From Sarcophilus harrisii (taxonomy: Eukaryota > Chordata > Mammalia > Dasyuromorphia > Dasyuridae): DNA of 64,000 nucleotides. This document shows, in pieces, positions 49,845-61,599 of this stretch. Location of the stretch: NCBI RefSeq assembly GCF_902635505.1, contig NC_045426.1:393254138-393318137 (forward strand), in the 5' to 3' direction. A program made the position numbers and the translations under genes. Position 1 is the first letter of the stretch; each line of letters opens with the position of its first letter. The notes below the pieces were generated by a model, which saw nothing but the letters and a program-made list of their open reading frames with translations, searched no databases and was not told the origin of the DNA.

Positions 49845-50460
49845 TGTTGTGGTGGTTGTTGTTGCTGCTCATTCATTTTCAAAAAGGATTAATGACATCA
49901 TAGGATGATGTCTTGACTTGTTCATGAATTAGTTTTAAGTGAGGCAAAGTTGCACTGAGTTGTCAGCCTCACTCTTTTCTAGAGCCCAGGGACAGGACAA
50001 AAGTTAAGATGATTGCCAGTGATCAGGGATGCAGATGACCTGTTGTTTGATCAAGCTCTAGGGGTCCTCAAACTTTTAAAATAGGGGGCCAGTTCACTGT
50101 CCCTCAGACTGTTGGAGGGCCAGACTATAGTAAAAACAAAAACTTCGTTTTGTGGGCCTTTAAATAAAGAAACTTCATAGTCCTGGGTGAGGGGATAATC
50201 GTCCTCAGCTGCTGCATCTGGCCCGTGGGCCATAGTTTGAGCACCCCCTGCAAGCCCTCCACAACACCAGCTTCAGTTGCCTCCATAGCCATTGAAACAC
50301 ATTGTTCTCATCTGCTTGTTCCACAGGGGGAAATCTTCATATGCTTGGGTGTGAATATCCCCCTAACTCACTAATGGGTTTGAGATGTGTTGGTTACTCA
50401 CAACCTGGCTTAACCAAGATGCTTTTTTGTCAAGATGCTTTTTTACTGGGGTGTAGCTAT
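49845..50460 (+). mobile_element. marsupial RTE-like repeat split by a hAT transposon
   Basis: Left part 49845-50059 ('attaatgacatcat', 'gtcagcctcactcttttct'); right part 50259-50460 ('ccatagccattgaaacaca', 'gaatatccccctaactcact', 'gttggttactcacaacctgg'). The hAT copy at 50060-50250 lies between with an 8-base duplication. Related to 11557-11865. Confidence 0.65.
50060..50250 (+). mobile_element. short non-autonomous hAT transposon, copy 3 of 3
   Basis: 191 bases, ends aggggtcctcaaact / agtttgagcaccccct. Flanked by caagctct (50052-50059) and caagccct (50251-50258), 7 of 8 matching. This is the best evidence in the window for the hAT-type 8-base target duplication. Confidence 0.9.
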
Positions 50461-51530
50461 TATGTGTGATATGCTCTTTGGAGCCACAGGTGAGAACTGA
50501 GTAAAGGTAGACACCAAAGATGTATTAGTAGCCCCCCAAAAAGCTTGGCAAGCCATAAGTCCATAGGTGCTAATCCTCCTTGAAGACTTTATACACCCCA
50601 GGTGTAAGGTAGCCTTCTACTGGAAAGGGTAGGGAGGGCTGAGACAATTCTTCTATAGGAGATAGTACTTAAGCCTCAAGTCTCTGCCCACTCCAAATCA
50701 TCATTCATATAGCTGTCAAAATGGTTTCCTAAAACACAAATCTGATCATGTCCTCTTCCTACTCTATAAGCTCCATTGGCTTCCTATTCCTTCCAGAATT
50801 ATATATAAAGTTCTTGGTTTTGTGATGTATAAAACGTTTGAGAGGCATAGTCTCTGGGTCATTTTATTAATCATGCTAACAAATAATTAATGAAAGGGGT
50901 CAGTGGCACTCTCAAATGCTAAAGATTTCTTTAGCTCACTCAAAACACATATGACTTTGGTAGAATTGGTATTCCTTAGGGTGGCAATCAATTTTGATTG
51001 GTTAATTAATAAGAATGAATATTATTATGAGAGATAGAATTATTCTAATAAGGAGGGAGGAGGGAATTTGACTCTAATCTTTGTCTCTCCCACATCCACA
51101 CCTCAAATCTAGACAAAGAATCTATCCCACAAGTCAAACCTGTGAGAGGAGCACAATAAACCAGAATTCATCTTAAATTAACTTCTTTGTAAAGTGTTCT
51201 AGTTAGGTGGGGCAACAACTCTCATCCAGAATCAAAAGATCTGAACTCCATGGATTTGGTAATCTAATCCATCAGCATCTCCAGATGCTTTGATCTGGTA
51301 GAGAAAAAGGAACTAGGAAGGGGAAAAAAAAAACCTGGATCTCCCCAATAATTGGTTATTTAATAATCATTTCTCTGTTTAGTATGCAAAGCTCTTTCAC
51401 AAAAAGGGTCCTTTGTATTTTTCCAGTTATTCTGGTGTATTGTTGTTGCTGTTCCTCATTTACTTACTGGATCTATTGACTATATGCCTTGACACAGACT
51501 TATCTTGATGTAGATCTAGTGGTAGTGCAG
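50461..51530. other. unassigned DNA
   Basis: Degenerate sequence without clear family; no gene seen. Confidence 0.45.
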
Positions 51531-51534
51531 AGAG

Positions 51535-51980
51535 TTGTGGGAATCCCCTCTGGTCAGAGACACTCAGGTCTAATGTGAAAGAATTCACAAGCCCGAAAAG
51601 TCTGAATAGCAAAAAAAAAGATTTTTATTGGCACTGAGAAGCCAGCTTTGCTAGGAAGACAGCCTCCTCAGTAGCAAGAGGTCCTGAGAGAAATAACAAA
51701 AGGTTATCACTGAGAAGAGGGTCTCTTCACATGGAGCAGGAATCCTGGCAGGCTGCTTTGCCAAGAAGAGAGTTTCATAGGCAAAGCATAATTCCTACTT
51801 TGGATTTCTGCAAAGATTTGGAGTTCGACCTGATATTTCCATTGAGTGGCTTGAGACTCCCAAGATAAGTACTTTGTTTTCAACTGGAAATCTAGGCCTG
51901 GGGGCATTGACAATAGAAGCCCCACTCTCAGACCTCTTATAAAATGACCAATTTGAACTCTGCCCATTTCCTCCTATAAC
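51535..51980 (-). mobile_element. probable ERV LTR fragment
   Basis: On the minus strand it reads with a TATA-like tttataag and then, about 300 bases on, caataaaaatc followed by a U5-like end ('gtgaattctttcacatt'). No second LTR, primer site or internal gene identified. Ends approximate. Confidence 0.45.
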
Positions 51981-51984
51981 TCAA

Positions 51985-52430
51985 TTAACCTTTCCTTTAG
52001 AAATTTGAATTCTATACCATTTGGTGCATTTATGTTTAGCATTAATATTACTTATCTGTGGTACCTTTTAGTAAGATGCAGTTTTCTTCCTTGCCTCTTT
52101 TAATTAGATCCAGTTTTGCTTCTGCTTGTCTCAGATTATGATTGTTATGTCCTGTTTTTTTTACATCAACTGAAGCATAATATATTCTGCTTCAGCCTTT
52201 TACCTTTACTCTGTGGTATCTCTCTGCTTCATATATGTTTCTTGTAAACAACATATTATAGGATTCTGTTTTTTTAATTCACTCTACTTTCCCCTTTTGT
52301 TTTATGAGAGAGTTTATCCTATTCACAATCACAATTATGATTACTGTCTTTCCCTCCATCCTATTTCCTTCTTGTTTTTATTTCCCTTTCTCTCCAACTC
52401 TATGTGTGTGTCTCTCTTTCCCTCTCTGTC

Positions 52431-52481
<51 letters not shown>

Positions 52482-54485
52482 TTCTCTTTTCATCAGTGTT
52501 TTGCTTCTGCCCACTGCCTATCTCAATATGCCCTCCCTCCTATCAGCCTCCTCCCTTTTTCTTGCTCCTCATATTCCCACTTCCCTATAAAGTAAAACAA
52601 ATTTCTATACCCAAGATTGAGTGTGTATGCTTCTCCTTCTTTGGGCCAAATCCAATAAGAGTAAGGTGCAAACAATCCTCACTTCCTTTCCTTTTTTCCC
52701 CCTTCTACTATAATATATCTTTCATGCTTCTTCACAGTATATAATTTACTCCCATTTTGCCTCTCCCTTCTCTCTTCTTCCAGGGATTCTTCATTTTCAT
52801 CTCTTAATTTTTTTTATATTGTCCTATCAAAATCAACTTATACTCACACCCTCTAAACCACCCTAATAGAGATATAGTTCCTAAGATTTATAAGTATCTT
52901 CCCATATAGGGATATACACAGTTTAATCTTATTGAATGATATTTTTTTCTTTCCTTTTTATGCTTCTCTTGAATATTATATTTTAAACTTGAATTTTCTG
53001 TTCAGTTCTGTTCTTTTCATCAAGAAAGTTTAAAAGTCCCTTTTTTTCATTGAATGTCCATCTTTTCCCCTCAAAAACTGTGCTCAGTTTTGCTGGATAG
53101 TTGACTTTTGATTGTAATCTAAGGTCTCTTTCCTTTTGGAATATCATATGCCAAGCTCTGTGATCCCTTAATATAGAAAGTGCTAAATCCTATTTAATCT
53201 TGAATGTGACTCATTGACATTAGAATTTTATCTTTCTGACTGTTTGCAATGTTTTCTCTTGGACCTGATAATTTTAGAATTTAGCTATAATATTCCTTTG
53301 AGTTTTCATGTTGGGATCTCTTTCAGGAGATGATTAGTGGATTCTTTCAATGACTATTTTGCCCTTGTGTTCTAGGATATCAGGACAGTTTTCCTTGATA
53401 ATTTCTTGAAAGAACTGTCTAGGATTTTTTTTAATCATGTTTTTCATGTAGTCCAATAATTCTTAAATTATCTCTCTTGGATCTATTTCCAAATTGTTTT
53501 CTAATGAGGTGTTTTATATTTTCTTTTTTTTCTTTTGATTTGGTTTGATTTATTCTTAATGTCTCATAAGTCATTAGCTTTCATTTGCCCAATTCTAATT
53601 TTTAAGGAATTATTTTCTTCAGTTAGCATTTGTATCTAATTTTTCATTTGACCAATTCTACTTTTTAAGGAATTGTTTTCTTTCTCTTGCATTATACTTA
53701 TTGCTTTTCCCAATTTTTCTTCTACTCCTCTTATTTACTTTTTAAAAATCCTTTAAAAAGCCTTTCAGAAAGATTTTTTTTGGATTTGAGACCAATTTGT
53801 ATTTTCTTTGAGGCTTCACATGTTGATATTTTCACCTTGTTGTTCTATTCTGAGTTTGTGTTTTGATCTTCCCTATTATCATAATAGTTTTCTATGGTCA
53901 AGGCTTTGGTCATTTGTTTGTTTCTCATTTTCCAGCCTATTTTGTGACATTTAAAGTTGAGTTCTGCTCCTAAGATACAAGGGTCACTTTCCCAAGTTTC
54001 TTTTGCTGGAGGCCAGAGAGCTGGTCACTGGGGCCTCCAAGCATATCAGCTCTCCTATTGTGCTGGGGATTCAGGAACAGGCACTTAATCCACTGAACTG
54101 GGTTTGCCTGGCCTGATGGAACTTATTCTTTTAAGGGTTTCAGGACTGATATTTTACCTGCTCCAATGGGACTTGAGATCTCACACCTTTGTGACATTGG
54201 TCTGCTGATCTAGGGTCAAGAAACCTTGGTTGCTGACCTGTGCTGGGGCCATGAGACTCCCACTGGCTTGCCTGGACTCCACCTATCCTGGGCTGCAATC
54301 CCATTTTAACCAAGGGAGACAAATCTTTCTTGCAGTTTTTCTAAATTATTTTGGATTGGAAAATTGTTTTACCCTCACCTTTTTCTGAGTTCTTTTACTT
54401 CAGAATTAATTTTGAGGCTTTATTTAAAGTGTTTTGAGGAAGAGTGGCAAAAGCTCATGCAACTTCCTGCCTTTTTCTGCATTAT
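51985..54485 (-). mobile_element. L1 5' half: 5' UTR, ORF1, start of ORF2 endonuclease
   Basis: Read on the minus strand from about 54485. A G/C-richer 5' UTR runs to about 53.95 kb, ORF1 with its coiled-coil region lies at about 53.0-53.9 kb, then an inter-ORF stretch containing a CT microsatellite. The ORF2 N-terminus lies at about 52.0-52.35 kb, where the endonuclease motif around ICCLQETH is still readable (about 52230-52260). The 3' two-thirds of the element is missing at its left end, where it meets the LTR fragment. All frames are degenerate. Confidence 0.75.
52405..52492. repeat. (TCTC)n microsatellite
   Basis: Long CT-rich run inside the L1 inter-ORF region. It produces a Ser/Leu frame that is not a gene. 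Confidence 0.95.
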
Positions 54486-54524
54486 TTTGTCTCTGTCTCT
54501 CAAAGCATATGTGTTTGGCCCTAT

Positions 54525-55045
54525 GAAGCTTAACATTTTTATGAATGATTTGGACAAAAGTATAGATGATATGCTCATCGGATTTGCAGATTATATAAAC
54601 TGGGAAGGATGAAATGAAAGAGTCAGGTTCTTAAAAATTTTAACAAGCTAGAATATTGGATTGAATTTTTAAAAATGAAATTCAATAGGGATAAATGTAA
54701 AATCTTACACTTAAGTACCAAAAAAAAAAAAACTTCTACTTTCTAAGTATGATGGATGAAGCATGATTAGACATCAGTTGTTCTAAAAATAAAATAAAAA
54801 TCAGGGGTCTGAGTAGACTGCATGTTCAAGTCAGAAATGCAATGTAACAGTTCTCCAAAGCTAATTTGATCTTCAGCCGCATTGAGGGGCTTAGCTACCA
54901 GGAATAGGAAAGTGATACTTCAGAGAACTCTGCTATTGGCAAACCTCATCTCTTCAGATGTCGTGTTCAGTTCTGAGAACCATGATTTAAAAAGGTCATT
55001 GATAAACAAGAGCATGTTGTAAATTATAATGCGGAAGCAAAAGAT
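54525..55045 (+). mobile_element. CR1/L3-type LINE fragment
   Basis: Translates to MNDLDKSIDDMLIGFADYINW, matching the reverse-transcriptase 'NDLDKGI..ML.KFADDTKLG' region of CR1/L3 LINEs with the catalytic second Asp changed to Tyr. It continues 'ttcaataggga', 'taaatgtaaaatcttacactta', 'gtagactgcatgttcaa' and 'gtgttcagttctgagaacca', all in the family order. Ancient and frame-broken. Confidence 0.8.
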
Positions 55046-55184
55046 AGGAAGTCCTGACCTGCCTCAAGCCCCAAACAAATCAAAGGCAAAATGTAAAGTT
55101 TATAATCTCTATGCTTTTCATCTGATGTGATAAATCATTTAAATGCTTATTTAAAAACCCTGTACCACTTTGTTTGATTAAAGA

Positions 55185-55290
55185 CATTCAATCATTCAGC
55201 AAGCATTGCCAGGCACTCTACTAGATGCTGGTGTATAAAAACAAAAGTGAAAATAGACCCTGGTCTCTAGAAGTTTATAGGCGAGGAAGA
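55185..55290 (+). mobile_element. L2 fragment
   Basis: 'attcagcaagcattgccaggcactctactagatgctggtgtataaaaac' resembles the L2 3' region. Confidence 0.6.
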
Positions 55291-55389
55291 AAGAATTGAT
55301 AATTCATTTGAGATTTTGTGGTATGGTGGAAAATGGGAATGATGATGATAGGTGGCACAAAAGATCTTTTTGCCTCATTAAATGATTCT

Positions 55390-55396
55390 GAAGAAA

Positions 55397-55428
<32 letters not shown>

Positions 55429-55440
55429 AGAGGAAGAAGA

Positions 55441-55479
<39 letters not shown>

Positions 55480-55560
55480 AGAAGAAGAAGAAGAAGAAGA
55501 AGAAGAAGAAGAGGAGGAGGAGGAGGAGGAGGAGGAGGAGGAGGAGGAGGAGGAGAAAAG
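55390..55560. repeat. (GAA)n-(GAG)n-(GGA)n polypurine triplet tract
   Basis: About 170 bases of nearly pure purine on the + strand: GAA units with interspersed GAG, then a run of GGA/GAG. It yields poly-Glu, poly-Ser and Arg/Gly frames on both strands, none of them genes. Confidence 0.98.
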
Positions 55561-57816
55561 TTTACAAAACACTAAGCTTAAGTGTATATGAGACTAAGTC
55601 AAATATATTGTAATTTGCCCCAGATCGCTTTTGTTCTCACATGTATTAACTGCCTGTATGTGCTAAATCTACTGAATTTATCAGATTTCTTACTGAATTG
55701 ACTACATTGTTTTGTTTCATGTAGACACTCTTAGGGCCATCCTTTCCAAAAGGCACAGCATATCCTTATTATTTATCTGGGAATTGTCCCTGGGCAAGGG
55801 GCTAAGACAGAGTTGGATCATGTCACTGAATAACCTTCACCTATTTGGATGAAGGTAGGCATAGGGAAGGGATGACTGAGAAAGTCCTATATAGATAAGA
55901 ATCAGGAAAATGATCCTAATGAGTTCAGATCTAGAACCAAGGATATGGGATTTCAGATGGCCTCAATGGATCTCCTGGTCTCACTAGTTTCCTAGGTATT
56001 TCTATCTCAAGATATCCATTCACTTAAGATTAGGAAAGAATAAACAACAACAAAAAGAAACAAAAGTACCACGTATTTATGAACGCATGGCAACTTGGTA
56101 AGAGACATGCAGTTTGCCAGTGCCTCTCCCTCATCAAGGAGCTTGAAATATTTCTTCTCACTGAAAAGGACCCTAGAAAGAGGATAAGAAATCATTGTTT
56201 AAACCTTTTGCATGCACTCTTAGTTCTGACTTTAACCAAATAGAAGAATTCATCACAATATTTCTAGCTTACAGGTCACTTATGGTCAGAAGCAGGCTCA
56301 ACAAGTCTCTGCATACTGAATGAAACTTAGGCAAGAAATATTGTGTATGCTCTGTATTATCAAACAAGCAAGAAAGGCAAATTTATATATGTATTAAGAA
56401 TTGGGTCCTCATTAACCAGTCTCGGTTCCCCTGCTTTCCCTCACTATACTCTTCCCTCTTTAAAAATTTGATGTCCTCAGCAACCTTAATGAAGTACATT
56501 TTGAAATCATTGTTCATATCCCCATTTTAGAACAAACAGCTCTTTGAGGTCTTCATTGGATTTAAGCATAGCCCTTGACTTGTTCAGTGTCCTACAACAG
56601 CCTCAAATACACAGGCAAAAATCACAATTGATCCCTAAAAGCAGAATTAAACATTCAACAAATTAACAATTTACAAAGATATCAGAGATTGCTGGGTTTT
56701 TTTAGTAAGCAAGTACCTGTCTTGATGTTTAAAATAAGGAAAGCAAAAACAATAAAATGAAATCAAGCTTTTTATCTCAGAAGGAAACTTGTTCCCTAGG
56801 AGATCCTCAGAACAAGTAGGACTCTTCCAGAAAAGATCTAGGAACTAGCAGCCATGCCCTCACCCTTAAGGGAGAAATAAAATCAATGTCTTATAACTAA
56901 TATAATAACAATATTACCAAGTGTTATAACAAATCAGCAGTAGAAGTGAAGGGTGGGGGAATGGACTTAAGGAACTCAGTCTCTTTCTCTTCTGGTATAG
57001 TGCAACCTTATTTGGGGTTTGTACTTGGACCAAGTTTACTCCTGTAAAATTCCTCTGTATTCTCATAACAACATGAGACAGCCAAATTTTCTCTACTGGT
57101 CCAGGAATTATAAAGGGAATCCAAATGAAGGTTCTGACAAAATATCCAGGTGTTCCTTCCCAAATAGCACATAACAATATCCTCTGAGTCCTTTATATAC
57201 TCTAGAATATGCAAAAAATTTTACAGAAATTGATGAAAAACATGGAATTCAAGTAGAGTTTAGTCAAAAATCTTCAAGTTGCTTTTCACATAGACCACAA
57301 TGAAATTCCTCCATTGCCATTCTGAGTAATCCCCCTCAGATATGCATCCCTATACCAGAGAAGGCATTAAATTTCCCCAATGAGTCTCAGCTACAAGACA
57401 ATCTAAATGGAATTCCAAAATCACTAGACAGTAGGAAAAGTAGAATCACTTTGAAAAAAAGAGAAAATATGATCAAGTAAACTCTAACCACATGTTTCAA
57501 AAAGATATTATAATTTAGAGTTGATAGTAAGGATTTCTAGGCCAGTTGGTAAACTATGAACTTGGAACCCATAACTATCTCACAGTAAGGTAAGAAGTAT
57601 ACTGTGCTCAAGTTAAACTGCAAGGTGACAAGTAATATTAAACAAATGGAGAAAGAGATATTAATATTTATGCATTTAAATAAGCAAAAGTTATTGCAAT
57701 GGAATTGTTCTGACTTAAAAGTAAAAACATCAGAAAGCTGTAAAATTATAATCTAAAACTAAGGAGAAAAAATGTTGATTTTTCTCTAGCAAATACTGAA
57801 AACTAGAACATACAAT
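55561..57816. other. unassigned DNA
   Basis: Two overlapping minus-strand frames at 56914-57214 (68 and 87 codons) have ordinary composition but no recognisable domain. Retroviral or pseudogene origin cannot be shown. Confidence 0.4.
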
Positions 57817-57828
57817 AAAGAGTCTTTG

Positions 57829-57972
57829 AGGAGGCAGCTAGATGGTGTAGTAGATAGAACACCTGCCCTAGAGTCAAGAGGGAGGAGTTCAAATATGGCC
57901 TCAGACACTTAAGACTTCCTAAGTGTGTGACCCTCACACAATTGCCTCACAAAAAAAAGCAAAAACAACAAA
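57829..57972 (+). mobile_element. marsupial tRNA-type SINE (WSINE/Mar-like)
   Basis: From 'aggaggcagctagatggtgt' to an A-rich tail. Flanked by a perfect 12-base duplication aaagagtctttg (57817-57828 and 57973-57984). The body is slightly diverged and has a small deletion before the tail. Confidence 0.92.
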
Positions 57973-57984
57973 AAAGAGTCTTTG

Positions 57985-58780
57985 GAAGAGAAGCTCTTTA
58001 ATGGATCTGTGAAAATTCAAAGGGTCCAAAGCTTATCCCAGATGAAACCTCCATGTTAGACTAGAACCAGCAAAGAAGTGTAATAAATGCTATATATCAA
58101 GAAAGAAAACACTGCAAATGGTTTAAGCACTGGGCTCTCACACACCAATCTTGCTATACTCTAGCCTATTATTATGGTGACTAGCACATAATAGATGTTT
58201 AATAAGTATAAGTTGGATTAAATTCCTGAACCATCAGAGAAAAATATCTTGATCTAGGTCTTTCACCAAGAAAATAATACTCAAAAATTGTCTCTCCTAG
58301 AAAAAGAAAATAATGTTGGGTGGATATATTTAAGATATTCTGAGAAAAAGTGACTCTTTAAAAGGTAATCAGAGTATGAACTGAAATAAAGACATGCTAT
58401 TATTTGCTAGCATATTTCAGAATTTTGCCTAAGGTTTTACTTCAGGATTTCTAACATCCTTTCTAATTCTGATAAATTATGATTTTGTTTTATAGGGACT
58501 ACATTTACTTCAAGAAGAGTACTGGCTTTCTTTCTTAATTATGCTTTTTTTTCTCCACAAAACAAAAAAAATGTATTTGTTAATACTTGAATTAAAAGTA
58601 TACATGAATACATGAAAGCAGCTAAGAAGATAATTTATCACAAGCAAATTATTTTCACAACCTGCCTTACAAAAATCTTATTTGTAATATAAAATCTCAA
58701 ATATAAATTGATGAACCCCTTATTAGAGAGGTCACTGGAGGGGCAGTATCTTATAAAAATGGTTGTCAGCATTTTGTTGT
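57985..58780. other. AT-rich DNA with an L2 trace
   Basis: 'gtgactagcacataatagatgtttaataagta' near 58178 resembles an L2/MIR end. Otherwise nothing recognised. Confidence 0.45.
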
Positions 58781-59190
58781 AACAAAGAAATGTAAATAAT
58801 TCTGATTGTCATGAAGAATTATTATTTTTTTAAATGGGAAGACCTATACAGTCTGATGCAGAGTGAAGTAAGCAGAACTAAGAGAATATATGTGAGGACT
58901 ACAATAATGTTGACAAAAAGAACACTAAAAAAACCAAATAATTAATTGTAATGACCTATTTTAAGATTTGTAATGACCAGTCTTAGAGAACAGATACTGG
59001 AAAATAAACTTTTCTAGGCAGAAAGGTGTGTGATTGTGGGTCCAGACTTATGCATACATTTTTAAATGTGGTCACAGTCATTTGTTTTGCTTAATTTTGT
59101 TGTTGTTGCAAGGAAAGGGGCAGTGCTTTGTGATTTACTGGTTTGGAAATGACTGTGATGTAAAAATGGTATTAAATAAGTTTGATTTAA
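58781..59190 (+). mobile_element. old L1 3'-end fragment
   Basis: 'gggaagacctatacagtctgatgcagagtgaagtaagcagaac' is the L1 ORF2 end, followed by a 3' UTR ending 'ctggtttggaaatgactgtgatgtaaaaatggt'. Same type as the L1 fragment at 4245-5030. Confidence 0.75.
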
Positions 59191-59344
59191 ATGATTTGTA
59201 GGATAGATAAGTTCTGTTGATATATTTGTATAGTTGTAGATATGATGAGATATAAATTCATGGTGGTTAGGGACTGTTTCATGTATGTTTTATGTAGACT
59301 TGGGCATATTATAACTAATCAACATCATAATGAATAATAATGAG

Positions 59345-59490
59345 TTGAATTATCATTTAATTGATAAACATTTATTAAGCCCCTACTATGTTTCAGGTAC
59401 TATGCCAAAAGTTGCCTATATAAGAAGAGGCAAAATACAATCCCTTCCCTCAAGGAGTTTACAATCTAATAGGGATTATAAAAGAGGTGA
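59345..59490 (+). mobile_element. L2 fragment
   Basis: 'ataaacatttattaagcccctactatg..tttcaggtactatgcc' and 'ccctcaaggagtttacaatctaatagg' are the well-known L2 3' sequence. Confidence 0.85.
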
Positions 59491-59734
59491 AGACCAAATA
59501 GGAAATGAAATTCTATTAGTATGGTAGATTTTAAATTATATCACTGATATTTTTGTCAGTAAAAAGATGACATCTCTTATTTTAGAATGCTTGAGCAAAT
59601 TGAAGCACAGAATCTTAAATTTTGCATATCTACATGACTTCTTGCAGCGACCAGATCAGATAGTCTGAGAAGTTAGCTATTTTAAATAATTTGAGGGAAA
59701 AGTAAAAATAGTAACAAATTTTTTTAAAAATCTA

Positions 59735-59895
59735 TGTTATGTCTATTGGTCAACCTGCCATGGAGGGAGGGGATGGAGGGAAGGAGGGGAAAAATTGGAA
59801 CAAAAGGTTCAGCAGTTGTCAATGCTGTAAAATTACCCATGCATATCACTTATAAATAAAAAGCTATAATAAAAGAAAGAAAAAAAAAAAAAAAG
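59735..59895 (+). mobile_element. short L1 3'-end insertion
   Basis: 'caacctgccatggagggagg...ggaacaaaaggttcagcagt...aaattacccatgcatat...aataaaaagctataataaaag' and an A-rich tail. Same 3' UTR type as 43171-44172. Target duplication not resolved. Confidence 0.85.
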
Positions 59896-59899
59896 AAAG

Positions 59900-61440
59900 C
59901 CACTGTCTTTAAAACCCTTTAAAAAAGAGAGAATAAGAAGAAAGACAGACTTCATGAACAGCTAAATTCTTGGTTATTTGACTAACAAGGGACATTTTTA
60001 ATCCAGAATAATCAAGATAAGAGAAAATCAAAATAGGGAAATGCTTATTTAAGAATTTTATTTGTGCTTTTTTGAATTATTATTAAAGTTGCATATACAT
60101 TTGTAAAAAGAAAAAAATCCATGCCATACCACTTAAGAAACCAAGATTATTTTCAGTAATTTATTTATAGTTTAGCTTTCACAAACTGTGAAAATCCTAA
60201 TAGAATTTGAATCTCTTATCCTATTTGCTCTCTTTGCCACTGCCTGTACAATGCTTCCATCATTAGTGCTGTAGTTCATTATTAAGTAATTGTGTTAAGC
60301 AGAGTGGTGCATAGATAATACAGCATGCATTGGGTACTTGTGAAAGTATTGGAGATGTATCTGGAGATTGTCTATATATTCCTCCATTTTATTGGGAATC
60401 TCAACTACCAATAAAAATTCAGTACATACCTGAAATGCCATGAAAAAAATGAATTTTAACAAACTTGCGAGCAGCCCAATGAGTAGGACATATTAAAAGT
60501 GGAGGAAGATGTCTCCAAAATTTCTTGAAATGTATTACTAAGCTCAAAAGAGTTCATTTAATGATTCCAAACTTTAGGCTTATGATGTGCATTTATCACG
60601 GAAGACGTGCGTTAAGTTTGCCTTCTGTAGTCTTTCTGAAATGGCTTACAATGAAGTCTAGCAGTACCTTCCCAATCGCTAGACTTATCTTCACAGAAAA
60701 CAGTGCAGATCTCTTTAGAACGCAGCACGAGGTAGAGGCAGAGACGTGAATTCCTGTAACAGATTTATTCTTTCTTCAAGTAATTACTTGAAAGAGATTT
60801 TATTTAATAGAATTGTGGTGGACACACTTCCCGGCATATTCACCCTCCAGTCCGAACTAATAGATTCTTAAATCATTTCTCTTAAAACTCTATTTCAGTG
60901 TCCGGATTTCTCCTCCCCCTTCCTTCCCTTCCTTTCCTCCTCCTTCCCCCTCTCCCCCCTTCCCCCGATAACGTGAGACTGCTGAACCTTCTATCCCGAA
61001 CTATATTGCACCATATGAGACTGAGGGAATCAATGAACAGATTATTTAGATCTTCTTACTATATGCCTTTCCCTTTCTCATTTTTCTAACTAGGTTAAGA
61101 GAAGTCCAATGCTGTAAACTTGGGAACCACAGGCGAGCCCGAGTCTCCTACTTCTACTCTGCATGGCCCTATGTCTTTGACAGCAGATCACTATTTTCAC
61201 CCCCAGGTCCCTAACATCCCCCGCTCTGGGTAGAGAACTTCTATCGTGTTTCAGGATTTGGAGGAACTCGAGTTATCATTTTTTTTTTTTTAAGTGTCGG
61301 GCCTGCCAGTTTTGCCCTCTACGGAGATTAGGGTTAGGCTCAGGGTTAAGTGTTTATTTGGGAATACAGTGCAGCAAGTAATGAAGCGCTTTGTTGCACA
61401 AACATTTTCCTTCTCCTATAGGCGGCAGTATTAGTAAAGA
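59900..61440. other. AT-rich DNA grading into the UBE2QL1 upstream region
   Basis: No repeat family or gene recognised. G/C content rises after about 60.9 kb. Possible proximal regulatory sequence of UBE2QL1 by position only. Confidence 0.45.
60909..60967. repeat. polypyrimidine (C/T) tract upstream of UBE2QL1
   Basis: About 58 bases composed almost only of C and T, ending at ccccgataac. It is a low-complexity tract in the proximal upstream region of UBE2QL1. Such tracts can adopt non-B structures, but nothing here shows a function. Confidence 0.7.
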
Positions 61441-61450
61441 GTGTGGAGAT

Positions 61451-61560
61451 GATGGGATGGGATGGGATGGGATGGGATGGGATGGGATGGGATGGGATGG
61501 GATGGGATGGGATGGGATGGGATGGGATGGGATGGGATGGGATGGGATGGGATGGGATGG
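61451..61560 (+). repeat. (GATGG)22 perfect pentanucleotide microsatellite
   Basis: Twenty-two uninterrupted copies of GATGG, followed by one imperfect unit. The array lies at the left edge of the UBE2QL1 CpG island, about 1.4 kb before the start codon. It gives a WDGMG frame that is not a gene. Perfection over 110 bases suggests a recent, probably polymorphic array. Confidence 0.98.
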
Positions 61561-61599
61561 ATGGTGGTGACTGCTAACTCTTGCTACTGCTGCCAGGAG

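Noticed and set aside
52213-52744. 125- and 146-codon Ser/Leu-rich plus-strand frames
   Set aside because: Antisense to L1 and driven by the CT microsatellite.
55318-55591. Poly-Arg, poly-Glu and poly-Ser frames
   Set aside because: Translations of the GAA/GGA simple repeat in different frames.
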